DNA of 64,000 nucleotides, taken from assembly GCA_963811055.1 (NCBI GenBank), contig CAWEPQ010000021.1, positions 57,816-121,815 on the forward strand, written 5' to 3'. Each line of letters opens with the position of its first letter. Within the stretch, counting starts at the first letter, position 1. Positions 7,825-16,759 of this stretch are shown here, in pieces. Both the position numbers and the translations under genes were made by a program. The notes beneath the pieces were generated by a model. The model had not been told where the DNA came from. It saw nothing but the letters and a program-made list of their open reading frames with translations, and ran no database searches. This DNA comes from JACVRW01 sp963811055. GTDB lineage: Bacteria; Actinomycetota; Thermoleophilia; Solirubrobacterales; Thermoleophilaceae.

Positions 7825-9702
7825 TCAGGGGCCCTCGAGCTGTTGGAGCTCTGAAGCCGCGCTGCCGGCTACCGCGAACACCTGGATCCTGGATGGATCG
7901 GTCGAGCGCGCCACCGTCGCGGTGAGCCTGAACCCCGAGGTCGTGGCCGCGCTGCCGTGGGCCTGGGCAACATCGGGTCGCACCTTGGTCGGCTCACCGA
8001 TCGCGACGAGCCGTCCCTTTGAGAACGCGATCAGCCGATCGGCGGGTTCCTGGCTGCGGGCGTCGGTTGCCCAGCCGGTGATCGCGAGCTTGCCCGCTTC
8101 GACGGAGAGCTGCTCGACAAAGCCGGTAGCAGCGGAGGGCCGCACGGCGATGGGAGGCTTCCCGGACAGCGCGATGACCTGCTCACCGTCGCGACTCTGG
8201 AGACGCCCGCGCGCCTCCCCGCTGTAACGGCCGACGAAGAACGGCAGCAGGCCCGGATACCTCCGTTGCTCACGTAGCTCGTAGCGACCGCCCGGGCCGC
8301 CATAGGGGGGAGCGCCCCGGTCCCCGCCCGGCGGGTCGAAGAGGAACAGGAACACGCTGTGCCCTCGCGAGGCGGGCTCCCACGCGGTTGACTCGGCCGC
8401 GCCCTCGGCTGCGGGCTGGTCGTAGTGCCGCTTCGAATACAGGTTCAGCGGTGACAGGTCGTCGTCGGGGAACAGTGAGATCACCGTGTCCCCAGGGCGA
8501 GCCGTCTCGTCGATGAAGGCGACCATCTGCGCGTATGGCGGACGCTGATATCGATTGTCGAGGCTCCTGACGCTTGTGATCAGCCCCGCGCCGACCACGA
8601 GGGCTGCCACCGCCCAAATCATCGGGGGGCGAAGCGACGCCACCAGCACGCCCACGAGCACGGCCAGGGCGGGGAGGGACGGGGTCAGGTTGCGCGGGTA
8701 GTAGATCTCTCCGCCTACGAACAGCGTGTACGCAGCGATGCCGACCGGCGTGGCCACGGCGAGCAGTGCGATCAGGGACGCGGGAGAGCGCATGCCAGCG
8801 CGCACGCCTTCGTGCGGTTCCCGGGATCGGATCCAGGCCCCGACGCCGATCGCGGCGGCCAGTCCGAGGACAGCCAGAGCCGCCCTGCCGGGAAGCTCCT
8901 CGAGCGGGAACGACGAGTGTCCGAACAGCATCTGAAGCGGATAGCTGAAGAAGTTCCTGACGTTCAGCTGGGCGCCGGTGAAGAAGTCCTCGAGTCCCTT
9001 CCCCTTCTGCTCGGATAGGGAGGGAAGCCATGGCGCGTAGGCCAGGAGGATTCCGGCGTGGACCAGCGCCAGGACCTTGAAACGCTCTCTGAAGCACAGC
9101 AGCGCCCAGATCGCCTGCGTGCCGACGACGAAGACCGCCGTGTACTGCGTGTACATGGCCGCGGTCACGGCCAGCCCGTAGAGGAACCACCAGCCCGCTT
9201 CGTTCCGTTCGAGCGCCGTCAGAAGAGCCAGGGTGGACACCGCGACGAGGAAGGCCATGGTCGCGTAGGCGCGACCCTCGGTCGAATAGAAGACGGCGTA
9301 CGGGCTGAGCGCGACTATCGCCGCCGCCACGAGGCCGGCTGCCACGCCACCTGCCTTCCGGCCTAGCGCGAAGACCACCGGGACCATCGCCGTGCCGAGC
9401 ACGATCGAGGGCAGGCGGATCCAATTGAGGGAGTCGCCGAGGTGCGCGGATCCCCATGCAAGGAGGAAATAGAACGGTGGGGTGGCCTCCGTGGCGCTCT
9501 GCCCGAGGAGCAGGTCGAACAGCTCGCTGATGCTGCCCCGCACCACGCGAAACGCGCGCACCTCGTCACCGTGGAGGTTGCTCCCGACCTCCTGAACACG
9601 TAGTGCGAGCCCCACCAGGACCAGGCCCAATACCGCGAGTCTCGTGACATGCGCGTTCTCGAGGGCGGCGCGCGGGACTCGACCGGGGGGCCGAACGGAC
9701 AC
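7825..9702 (-). CDS. GT39-type membrane glycosyltransferase with C-terminal GWA/RPDVA module
   Basis: 625 residues. The first transmembrane helix (about 21-37) leads to the catalytic-type loop acidic pair D46-E47 (LHGDE). TPPFYFLLAW and FYSTEGRAYA follow, the standard order of protein-mannosyltransferase/ArnT-like (GT39) enzymes. About ten more helices run to near residue 395, then a soluble region. The last 100 residues (from 523; bases 7828-8136) carry ITGWA, RPDVA and SGF, a module also present on three other proteins of the window. It is a close relative of the proteins at 11135 and 18781. The GTG start has CATAGT six bases upstream. Donor and acceptor unknown. Confidence 0.85.
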   Translation of the reverse strand: MSVRPPGRVPRAALENAHVTRLAVLGLVLVGLALRVQEVGSNLHGDEVRAFRVVRGSISELFDLLLGQSATEATPPFYFLLAWGSAHLGDSLNWIRLPSIVLGTAMVPVVFALGRKAGGVAAGLVAAAIVALSPYAVFYSTEGRAYATMAFLVAVSTLALLTALERNEAGWWFLYGLAVTAAMYTQYTAVFVVGTQAIWALLCFRERFKVLALVHAGILLAYAPWLPSLSEQKGKGLEDFFTGAQLNVRNFFSYPLQMLFGHSSFPLEELPGRAALAVLGLAAAIGVGAWIRSREPHEGVRAGMRSPASLIALLAVATPVGIAAYTLFVGGEIYYPRNLTPSLPALAVLVGVLVASLRPPMIWAVAALVVGAGLITSVRSLDNRYQRPPYAQMVAFIDETARPGDTVISLFPDDDLSPLNLYSKRHYDQPAAEGAAESTAWEPASRGHSVFLFLFDPPGGDRGAPPYGGPGGRYELREQRRYPGLLPFFVGRYSGEARGRLQSRDGEQVIALSGKPPIAVRPSAATGFVEQLSVEAGKLAITGWATDARSQEPADRLIAFSKGRLVAIGEPTKVRPDVAQAHGSAATTSGFRLTATVARSTDPSRIQVFAVAGSAASELQQLEGP

Positions 9703-9744
9703 GCGACAACTATGGCGGCCAAGTGTTCGGAACGTGCCGATTGA

Positions 9745-11028
9745 TCAGCTGCTTGCCGCTGACCGGCCCGCGGCCCTGACCGCGGCCGCGGCAAGTCGCT
9801 CCAGGGCCACAGCAGCGAGCACGACGAGGGCCGGCTCGGCTGCCAGCCGAAAGCGTGTGAACCCGAAGGCACTTGCCGCTACCAGGGAGGCCAGCAGAAT
9901 CATGGCCAGGAACGGCAGGACCGTAACGCGGCGCCTTGCCAACAGGATGCCGCCGATCAGGGCCAATGGCACGAGCAGCGCGTACATGATGAGGCCCACC
10001 CTCGCCATTCCCTTCGGGCGGGCCCAGAGGTATTGGCCGTAGTCCAGATTCTGGGTGGGGTGGTAGACCTCCCAGACGCGGCCCACACGCGCCAGCAACA
10101 CGAGCGGCAGACGATCGAGATGATCACGTATGTAGGCCGTTCCCTTTCGCTCCCGACACTCCGAGAGCGGCAGTTCTTCGAGCTTCTTGCTGCAGTGCGC
10201 CAGCCCCACACAACTATGGGCGACGAAGCCGATGTCCTTGGCGGTGTAGTAGGTCGGGTCGCAATTCGTGGCCACCACCGTGTACCCGCTGTTGGTTGAC
10301 AGAAGGGGAAAGCGGTCGAACACCAGCCAGTTACGACCCAGCCACGGCGCGAACAGCAGAGCGACGCCCGCCGTACAGACGACAAGCGTCACCACTCGGC
10401 GGCGCCCGAACCGCCACACCAGGGGAAGGACGAGAACAACGAGGAGCAGAATTCCGTCCGAGCGGGTCAGCGCCACCAAGCCCACGACGAGTCCGAGGAC
10501 AGCGGCTCGGCCCAGGCTCGGCTCTTCGACGTAGCGATAGGCGGCTAGCAGCGTCAGAACTATGAGTGGAGCAAACAGCGACTCGGAGTTGACGGTGCTG
10601 TCGATCATTGCGAGGGGCGGGTAAACCGCTGCGATGAAGGCTGCGATCACTCCGACGCTCGGCCCGGCGACACGCCGGCCCAGCAGCGCGATGAGCGCGA
10701 CTGTCGCTGCACCCAGCACACAGGTAACGAGCTGGTAGGTGCGAAAGGCCTCTACCCCGAGCTTCGCCCAGATCGCGAGATAGATGGGGAACAGCGGCGG
10801 GTGTTGTGCCGTTGGCCTCGGGTCGTTGATCAGGGTGGTGAACGGATCGAGATATCCGTCACCTCTGGCCAGGTTCTCACCGGCGCCCCGGTAGAAGAAC
10901 GAGTCTCCATACGGGCCGCGCGTGTCGAGGAGCACGTACGCGTAACGCACCGCGAACGCAAGAAGCACTGTGCAGAGGACCCAACGCCCGAAATGTCGGT
11001 TGCCCGCACGCTTGTCGCTCCACGGCAC
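9745..11028 (-). CDS. GT39/PMT-like membrane glycosyltransferase, lower-GC gene
   Basis: 427 residues, nearly all membrane-embedded. Helix 1 (17-34) is followed by a loop with GDSFFYRGA (Asp42) and HPPLFPIYL. ALTRSDG sits near residue 180, as in ArnT/PMT_2 proteins. It lacks the large C-terminal soluble domain of its neighbours. Two sampled lines of this gene are about 58-62% G+C against about 72% in flanking genes, a hint of separate origin. The GTG start is seven bases after TAATAG. It lies 42 bases upstream of the GT39 gene on the same strand, so the two may be co-transcribed. Confidence 0.78.
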   Translation of the reverse strand: MPWSDKRAGNRHFGRWVLCTVLLAFAVRYAYVLLDTRGPYGDSFFYRGAGENLARGDGYLDPFTTLINDPRPTAQHPPLFPIYLAIWAKLGVEAFRTYQLVTCVLGAATVALIALLGRRVAGPSVGVIAAFIAAVYPPLAMIDSTVNSESLFAPLIVLTLLAAYRYVEEPSLGRAAVLGLVVGLVALTRSDGILLLVVLVLPLVWRFGRRRVVTLVVCTAGVALLFAPWLGRNWLVFDRFPLLSTNSGYTVVATNCDPTYYTAKDIGFVAHSCVGLAHCSKKLEELPLSECRERKGTAYIRDHLDRLPLVLLARVGRVWEVYHPTQNLDYGQYLWARPKGMARVGLIMYALLVPLALIGGILLARRRVTVLPFLAMILLASLVAASAFGFTRFRLAAEPALVVLAAVALERLAAAAVRAAGRSAASS

Positions 11029-11035
11029 GCCGCAA

Positions 11036-11041
11036 CTATTA
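11036..11041 (-). promoter_or_regulatory. Probable -10 box (TAATAG) with leaderless GTG at 11028
   Basis: Minus-strand TAATAG is exactly seven bases before GTG 11028. This lies in a 106-base divergent intergenic space that also holds TAGGCT (11072-11077) on the plus strand, a possible -10 for the gene at 11135. Confidence 0.45.
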
Positions 11042-11134
11042 CGGACCTGGAGAAGGGTTGATCAATCAGGTTAGGCTGCCGCCACGCACAGGCAGGTACT
11101 CCAACGTGGGCGGGCGCAGGGTGCAGCAGAGCCG

Positions 11135-12601
11135 ATGTGGCTCTGGATCGTGCTGCTCGCGCTGTCCGCAGTGGCGTTCGCGCTCAGGGTCAGGGGTTTG
11201 CACCAAGACCTCTTCGCCGACGAGCTGTTCACGTTCGACGACGTCTACGGGCGCGGGGTCGCGGGGGTCGTAGAGCGGGTCCGTGACGGATACGAGGACA
11301 GCCCGCCGCTCTTCTTCCTGCTGGCATGGGCTACGGCGAAGCTGGGCGACCCGACGATCTGGATCCGTGTCCCGTCCGTCGTCCTCGGAACGGCGCTGGT
11401 CCCACTCGTCTACGTCCTCGGAACGAGAACCCTGGGCCGGGCGGCGGGAATCGCAGCGGCGGGAATCGTGGCCGTGAGTCCCTTCACCGTCTTCTATGGA
11501 GGCGAGGCACGCGCGTACGCCTCCTTGATGTTCTTCTCCGCGCTTTCAACCGTTGCGCTGCTCCGCGCGCTCGAGACGAGGAGCGGGCGCTGGTGGCTGG
11601 CCTACGCGGCCTGCGTCTGCGCGATCTTCTACACGCACTACACCGGTGTCTTCGTCGTGCTGACCCAGGCGGCGTGGGCGCTGTGGTTTTTCCCTGAGAG
11701 CCGGCGCCGCGTCGTGCTGGCCAACCTCGTGGCCGTCGTGTTCTACGGGCCCTGGCTGGTCACGGAGCTCACGAATGCGCCCACGTACACGAGGATTCCG
11801 GCGCTGTCGCCCCGGTACCTGCTGACCACGCTGGCGGAGACCGTGCCCGGACATCCGCTCGAACGGCCGCAGGAGCTCCCGGGCAGCGGCCTGCTGGCCC
11901 TCTTCCTCACGACGCTCGGCGTGGCCGCCGCGCTGCTGGCCTGGCGCACACTCCGGAGCAGGCCGAAACCCGCAACGATGAGCCCGGAACTGGTGCTCCT
12001 GGTCCTCCTTGGCGTCGCGACTCCCTGTGGCATGGTCGCCTTCTCGCTCGGCGAGCACAACATCCTTTTTGCACGCGGTCTGAGCGCATCGGTACCCGCC
12101 GCGGTGATCCTGATCGGATTCGTGCTCGCCAGGCCCCCTCCGGCGCTGGCGGTCGTGTTGACCGGCATCGCCGTGGGGGTGTTGCTCGTCGGCACGTCCC
12201 GGAGCCTGCGCGACCCTCCGCGCGACACGGGATTCCGGGAGGTTGCCCAGTACATCGATTCCCACCGGGAGGCCCACGATGCCGTGGCCTACGTGTCGCT
12301 CTACTACGACCCACCGCATCCTCTCGCCGGTTTCCTGACCGCGTACCTGAAGGGCGAGCGGATGCCGGTACGGGAGCTGAACGTGAACGACGAGGCCACC
12401 TGGCGCTTTGCCGCGCATGGAGGAAGGGTCTTCTTGGTGCTCCAGCCGATCGTCGTGTTCGGACGCCCTCTCCGGCTCGAGGAGCACGCCGGGCCGGCCA
12501 ACTGCTTCGCGCTCGAATCGAAGCGGGTGATATCGCGCTCGCCGCCCCTGCTCCTTGGGATCTACGGCGTGCCGAAGCGCCACCGCCCCTGCTTCAGCTG
12601 A
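11135..12601 (+). CDS. GT39-type membrane glycosyltransferase (short form)
   Basis: 488 residues. Starts with a transmembrane helix at residues 1-18, then DLFADE (D29-E30), PPLFFLLAW, GEARAYASL and HYTGVF. Each motif is shared in order with the proteins at 7825 and 18781, so the three are paralogs. This one ends about 90 residues after the last helix and has no GWA/RPDVA module. GT39 enzymes move a sugar from a polyprenyl-phosphate donor to an acceptor outside the membrane; the acceptor is unknown. ATG 11135 is chosen because it opens the first helix. No in-frame alternative lies close upstream. Confidence 0.83.
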   Translation: MWLWIVLLALSAVAFALRVRGLHQDLFADELFTFDDVYGRGVAGVVERVRDGYEDSPPLFFLLAWATAKLGDPTIWIRVPSVVLGTALVPLVYVLGTRTLGRAAGIAAAGIVAVSPFTVFYGGEARAYASLMFFSALSTVALLRALETRSGRWWLAYAACVCAIFYTHYTGVFVVLTQAAWALWFFPESRRRVVLANLVAVVFYGPWLVTELTNAPTYTRIPALSPRYLLTTLAETVPGHPLERPQELPGSGLLALFLTTLGVAAALLAWRTLRSRPKPATMSPELVLLVLLGVATPCGMVAFSLGEHNILFARGLSASVPAAVILIGFVLARPPPALAVVLTGIAVGVLLVGTSRSLRDPPRDTGFREVAQYIDSHREAHDAVAYVSLYYDPPHPLAGFLTAYLKGERMPVRELNVNDEATWRFAAHGGRVFLVLQPIVVFGRPLRLEEHAGPANCFALESKRVISRSPPLLLGIYGVPKRHRPCFS

Positions 12602-12643
12602 GTCGGCCCTATCATCCGGCGCCGTGGCAGTCCGCGCCCGTCC

Positions 12644-14305
12644 GTGTCCCAAGTAGCGCCACGCCCGCCGACCATCGGCGGGGGGGACGACGCGGCGACT
12701 GCGTCGGAGCGGATCGACCTGTTCGACCTGGCCGTTCTGGCCTGCCTCGCCGGGCTGTCGCTCGCCTTCCTCTTCTGGATCTTCGTGCACGGCGGGATCT
12801 TCGGCGGCTGGGAGGGCTACGTCGTGGCCGACCAGGGCCAGTACCTGGCCTGGGCGAGGGACGCCGGCGAGCACGTGCTCCTGGCCAACCCGTTCGACAT
12901 GCGCCCCGACTCGCACGTGTATCTCCAGCCGGCCCTGGTCGTGTCCGGCCTGCTGTACGCGCTCGGCCTGTCCGCGCCGCTGGCGTACCTGTTCTGGAAG
13001 CCGGTGGCGGTGGCCGTGCTCTTCCTCGGCACCTGGACCTACGTGCGGCGCAGCATCGAGCCGACCTGGGAGCGGCGCGTGGCGCTGGTGCTCGCGCTCT
13101 TCTTCGTGTCGCCGCTGGCGGTTCTGTCGCCGCTGTGGGGGGAGACCGGACGCGGGAGCTTCGACTTCATCTCCGGGGAGATCTGGGGTCCGGGGCACTT
13201 CTGGGGGTACCCGTTCGGGGCGATCGCGGCCGGCCTGACACCGCTCGTGTTCCTGGCGGCCGAGCACGCGCTCCTGGCCGAGGACCGGCGGGCGACCCGG
13301 CGTTGGGTCGTGTGGGGAACGGTGGGCGGCCTCCTCACCACCGCGCTGCACCCCTGGCAGGGCGCGATCGTGCTCGCCACCGTGGCCGCGGCCGGCCTAT
13401 GGGAGGTGCGCGCGGGGCGCGCCGCGCCACGTGCTGCCATGGCTGTGCTGGCTCCGATCGTCGGCGCGACGCTCGTACCGGCCGTCTACTACTTCCTGCT
13501 CCCTCACTTCGACGCGTCGTGGGAACTCGGCCAATCCAACTACGAGCAGCCCCTCGACGGCGTGCTGACGCTACGGGCCGGGCTCGCGCTGGCCCCGCTC
13601 CTGATCCCGGCGCTGCTGGCCTACCGGCGCAGGCCCGCGGACTTCCAGGAGCGGATCCTCTGGTTGTGGGCGCCGTTCGGGCTGGCTCTCTGCCTCGCGC
13701 CGCCGACGCCGGTTCGCTTCCATGCGCTCAACGGGCTTTCGATCCCGCTGGCGATCCTCGCCGTGCGCGCCCTGGCGCCGTACGTGTCGCGCCTGACCGC
13801 GCGCGGCGGGCGCGAGCGCACGCTGGCGGTGGCGGGCGTGGCAGCCGTGTGCGCGCTGCTGATCCTCCCGGGGACCTTCGACCGAATCCGGTCCGCGCGC
13901 GGCGCCGTCTACCTGAACGAACAGCCCTACCTGCTCCAGCCGGGCGAGCGGGACGCTCTCGACGCACTCGAAAAGGTGTCGGACGGCGGAGTGATGGCGC
14001 CGGTGAACCTCGCGGCGCTGGTCCCGTACCGCTCGGGACACGAGACCTGGGTGGCCACTCCGTCCTGGTCGCCCGACTTCGGTGAGCGCGCCGCGGCGGT
14101 GGCCAACCTGTTCGCCGGCCGGCTGACGCCGCCCGACGCGCGCCGGTTCGTGGAGCAGAGCGGTGTGCGCTTCGTGCTCGCCGATTGCCACGTGCAGGCC
14201 GACCTGCGCCCTGCGCTCGAGCCGATAGCGAGCGCGCGCGGCTTCGGCTGCGCGACCCTCTACGAGGTCAGGCAGCCGGGCGCCGGCTCAAGCAGCGATC
14301 TCTGA
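12644..14305 (+). CDS. Polytopic membrane protein of the window's DQxQYxAW family (copy 1)
   Basis: 553 residues, GTG start. Order of features: short cytoplasmic tail, helix near 28-48, loop with ADQGQYLAW (Asp63), FISGEIWGPG near 180, HPWQG near 235, FHALNGLSIPLA near 365, then a soluble end with HETWVATPSWSPD and FGCATLYEV. Three other proteins here (24584, 27817, 42236) share every one of these blocks, so this is a paralogous family. The topology is GT-C-like, but I cannot assign a named family. TATCAT lies at 12610-12615; the leader would be about 25 bases without a Shine-Dalgarno. The end overlaps the convergent next gene by 18 bases. Confidence 0.72.
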   Translation: MSQVAPRPPTIGGGDDAATASERIDLFDLAVLACLAGLSLAFLFWIFVHGGIFGGWEGYVVADQGQYLAWARDAGEHVLLANPFDMRPDSHVYLQPALVVSGLLYALGLSAPLAYLFWKPVAVAVLFLGTWTYVRRSIEPTWERRVALVLALFFVSPLAVLSPLWGETGRGSFDFISGEIWGPGHFWGYPFGAIAAGLTPLVFLAAEHALLAEDRRATRRWVVWGTVGGLLTTALHPWQGAIVLATVAAAGLWEVRAGRAAPRAAMAVLAPIVGATLVPAVYYFLLPHFDASWELGQSNYEQPLDGVLTLRAGLALAPLLIPALLAYRRRPADFQERILWLWAPFGLALCLAPPTPVRFHALNGLSIPLAILAVRALAPYVSRLTARGGRERTLAVAGVAAVCALLILPGTFDRIRSARGAVYLNEQPYLLQPGERDALDALEKVSDGGVMAPVNLAALVPYRSGHETWVATPSWSPDFGERAAAVANLFAGRLTPPDARRFVEQSGVRFVLADCHVQADLRPALEPIASARGFGCATLYEVRQPGAGSSSDL

Positions 14306-16663
14306 GACCGGCCGGCCGCGGCGCTTGGAACGGCCGGGCTCGTCGCCCTCGGCCTCGGGCCAGGGCGCCCATATGGCGTGCGCCAGGGCGGCGAGGTAAC
14401 AGGCGAGTGCCACCAGCGTGGTGATCGCGAAGCCGAAGCTGATCGCGACGAAGATCGCGAGCACGGACGAGAGCACCGATGCGATGCCGTTGATGCCCCA
14501 GGCCCACGGCACGCCGTTCGGGTACTCCGCCTGAAGGCGGCCGATCCCGATCGGCATCGCCATGCCGAGGGTGAGCCCCAGCGGGGCAAGCAGCACCACC
14601 GTGAGCACCACGCGGATCGCGAACGGCAGCTGGATGAGCTCCCTGAGCAGGGGTTGGAGCCCGTACGCGCTGGCGGCGATCAGCACGCAGGCCACCGTCA
14701 GCGCGCTCACGAGCACGCGCTTGGGGTCCGGCCCCGCGCGCGCCGAGAGCAGCGAGCCGATTCCCGTGAACACGAGCAGCGCGAACAGCACCACGGACAG
14801 CGCGTAGGTGGGGAAGCCGAGGAAGAGCACGAAGCGCTGGATCAGCGCCACCTCGAGCAGGAGGAAGCCGAGCCCGATCGCCGCGAAGAAGAACAGCGAG
14901 CCGATCGTGGGGCGGCCTTCGCTGCCCACCAGGAACAGCGGGATCACGAAGGCGAGCCCGGAGAGCACGAGCAGGATGCCGAGCGTGATCAGCAGCAGCA
15001 GGATCGGGTCCGGGATGCCGAGGCTGCCGGTGGTGGACGCGCCGCCCACGTCCTCGAGGCGCTTCATGTTGAAGAAGAAGGGCTTGTCGTCGGTCGGCGG
15101 GCACACGTCGAGCTTGTACGACTCGCAGAAGGCGATCGGGCTCGAGGCATCGGCCAGCTGGCGCCACTCGCGGATGTTCGGGCCGCCCGGGGCCATCGCG
15201 ATCCCTGTGCTCCGCACCTTGGCCAGGCGCGCGATCTGGTCGAGCTCGGCGCGCGTGAACGGCTCGAGCTTGGCAAGGATCGTGCCGTACTCGAAGCCGC
15301 GGAACGGGGTGGCGTAGTTGGCGAGGATGACGACGACGTTGCGCTCCGGGTTCTTGACCCCGTAGCTGCGCAGAGCGTCGAGGGTGAGCACGGTCGCGCG
15401 CAGGGCCTCCTCGCCGTTGTGCTCCACGGGCCGCGCCAGGTTGAGCACCCCGCCCGGCTTGAGGTGGTCGAAGAACTCGTGGAACGCCTCGACGGTGTAG
15501 AGGTTGTGCTCGGTGAGGGCGAACGCCTGCGCCCCGCTCGGGCTGAAGGTGTCCACGTAGCCGATCTGGAGCTGGTCGTAGTCGCGGTCGCTCTCCGCGA
15601 CCGCGGAGCGCCCGTCGCCGATAGTCGTGTGCACGCGGGGCAGCGTGTAGGGCCCGCCCGAGAAGTCGCGCAGATCCTCGTTCACGACCTTGCGGATGCC
15701 GTGGTTGAGCTCCACCACGTCCACCCGGCGCATCCCGGAGGTGAGCGCGGCCAGCACGTCACGGCCGCCGCCGCCGCCGATCACCAGCGCTTCGCCACGG
15801 GGCGTGAGCGAGTAGCCGATCGTCTGCGGACCCTCCTGCAGCGGGCGCCAGTCCGGGAGCGGCTCGCCGCGCTTGTAGGGGATGATCTCGCCGAAGTTGC
15901 GGTCGTAGACCACGTCGCCGTTGCGCAGCTCCGGGCCGGGCAGGTAGCCGAGCACGCGTCCCAGCGGAGTCCAGCGCTCGACCTCGGGCTCCTGGCCGAG
16001 CGGCGAGAGGTACACGATGCCCGTGGTGCCCGCCAGCACCATGAACAGCACGGCGCCCGCCACGGTGGCCCCCGCCAGACGGGTCTCCTTGGGGTGGCCG
16101 GTGGCGAACAGCAGGGCGGCCAGCGCGGCCACGAGCGACAGGGCCACCAGCAGGGTGGGGGCGTCGAATATCCACATCAGCGGCACCACGGCCGCCGCGC
16201 CGATACCGGCCCCGGCCAGGTCGAATGCGTAGACGCGGCCGATCGAGCTGGCGTAGCCGCGCACAGCGAGGCCGATCACGATGCCGGCGGCGAGGAACGG
16301 CAATGCGGCCAGCACGCAGGCCGCCGCCAGGTTGAGCACGAAGGTGGTGGTGATCTCGTCGCCCAGCGTGTAGTCGAGCCGCACCAGGAGCAGCACAGCC
16401 ACCACGAGCAGGCCCGCGTACAGGGCGCTCCAGCGGGCCAGGGAGCGCTCGAGCGGGTCGCTGGCGAACCGGTGCGGGCGGACGTAGATCAGGATGGCCC
16501 CCGCGCCGACCCCCAGAAGGGCCAGCGAAATGGCCATGAAGCCGAAGTGGTAGTAGAGAACAGCCGCGAAGACGCGCGTCAGGAGAACCTGAAGCGCGAG
16601 GGTGGATCCCGCCACGAGGCCGACCGCGACAAGGATCCGCACTGGAGGGCGGCGGTCTCCCAC
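14288..16663 (-). CDS. Membrane protein with spermidine-synthase-like domain
   Basis: 791 residues in three parts: about seven N-terminal helices (to about 210), a class I Rossmann domain (about 245-470) with VIGGGGGRD and VELNHGI, and C-terminal helices (about 560-760). This is the spermidine-synthase-like/MFS fusion architecture known from many bacteria. True aminopropyltransferases have a D-x-x-D-P type catalytic stretch. Here the equivalent reads YDQLQIGYVDTFSP, so polyamine synthesis is doubtful. GTG 16663 is preferred because TAGGAT is exactly seven bases upstream; ATG 16672 overlaps that box. Divergent from the next gene. Function unknown. Confidence 0.75.
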   Translation of the reverse strand: MGDRRPPVRILVAVGLVAGSTLALQVLLTRVFAAVLYYHFGFMAISLALLGVGAGAILIYVRPHRFASDPLERSLARWSALYAGLLVVAVLLLVRLDYTLGDEITTTFVLNLAAACVLAALPFLAAGIVIGLAVRGYASSIGRVYAFDLAGAGIGAAAVVPLMWIFDAPTLLVALSLVAALAALLFATGHPKETRLAGATVAGAVLFMVLAGTTGIVYLSPLGQEPEVERWTPLGRVLGYLPGPELRNGDVVYDRNFGEIIPYKRGEPLPDWRPLQEGPQTIGYSLTPRGEALVIGGGGGRDVLAALTSGMRRVDVVELNHGIRKVVNEDLRDFSGGPYTLPRVHTTIGDGRSAVAESDRDYDQLQIGYVDTFSPSGAQAFALTEHNLYTVEAFHEFFDHLKPGGVLNLARPVEHNGEEALRATVLTLDALRSYGVKNPERNVVVILANYATPFRGFEYGTILAKLEPFTRAELDQIARLAKVRSTGIAMAPGGPNIREWRQLADASSPIAFCESYKLDVCPPTDDKPFFFNMKRLEDVGGASTTGSLGIPDPILLLLITLGILLVLSGLAFVIPLFLVGSEGRPTIGSLFFFAAIGLGFLLLEVALIQRFVLFLGFPTYALSVVLFALLVFTGIGSLLSARAGPDPKRVLVSALTVACVLIAASAYGLQPLLRELIQLPFAIRVVLTVVLLAPLGLTLGMAMPIGIGRLQAEYPNGVPWAWGINGIASVLSSVLAIFVAISFGFAITTLVALACYLAALAHAIWAPWPEAEGDEPGRSKRRGRPVSEIAA

Positions 16664-16670
16664 CGCGTCC

Positions 16671-16676
16671 ATCCTA
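16671..16676 (-). promoter_or_regulatory. Probable -10 box (TAGGAT), leaderless GTG at 16663
   Basis: Minus-strand TAGGAT ends seven bases before GTG 16663 and overlaps the alternative ATG at 16672, which argues for the downstream start. Confidence 0.5.
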
Positions 16677-16759
16677 GAGGAGGTAACCGAGCGGGGAGAC
16701 GGTCCCCGAGGGTGCAATAGGGTTGCCGCCCCGGCGGGCCATTCGCATCTGATCACTCA

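Noticed and set aside
14378..16720. 780-codon open frame on the plus strand opposite the spermidine-synthase-like gene
   Set aside because: Low-complexity Arg/His/Glu/Gln composition; shadow of the real minus-strand gene.
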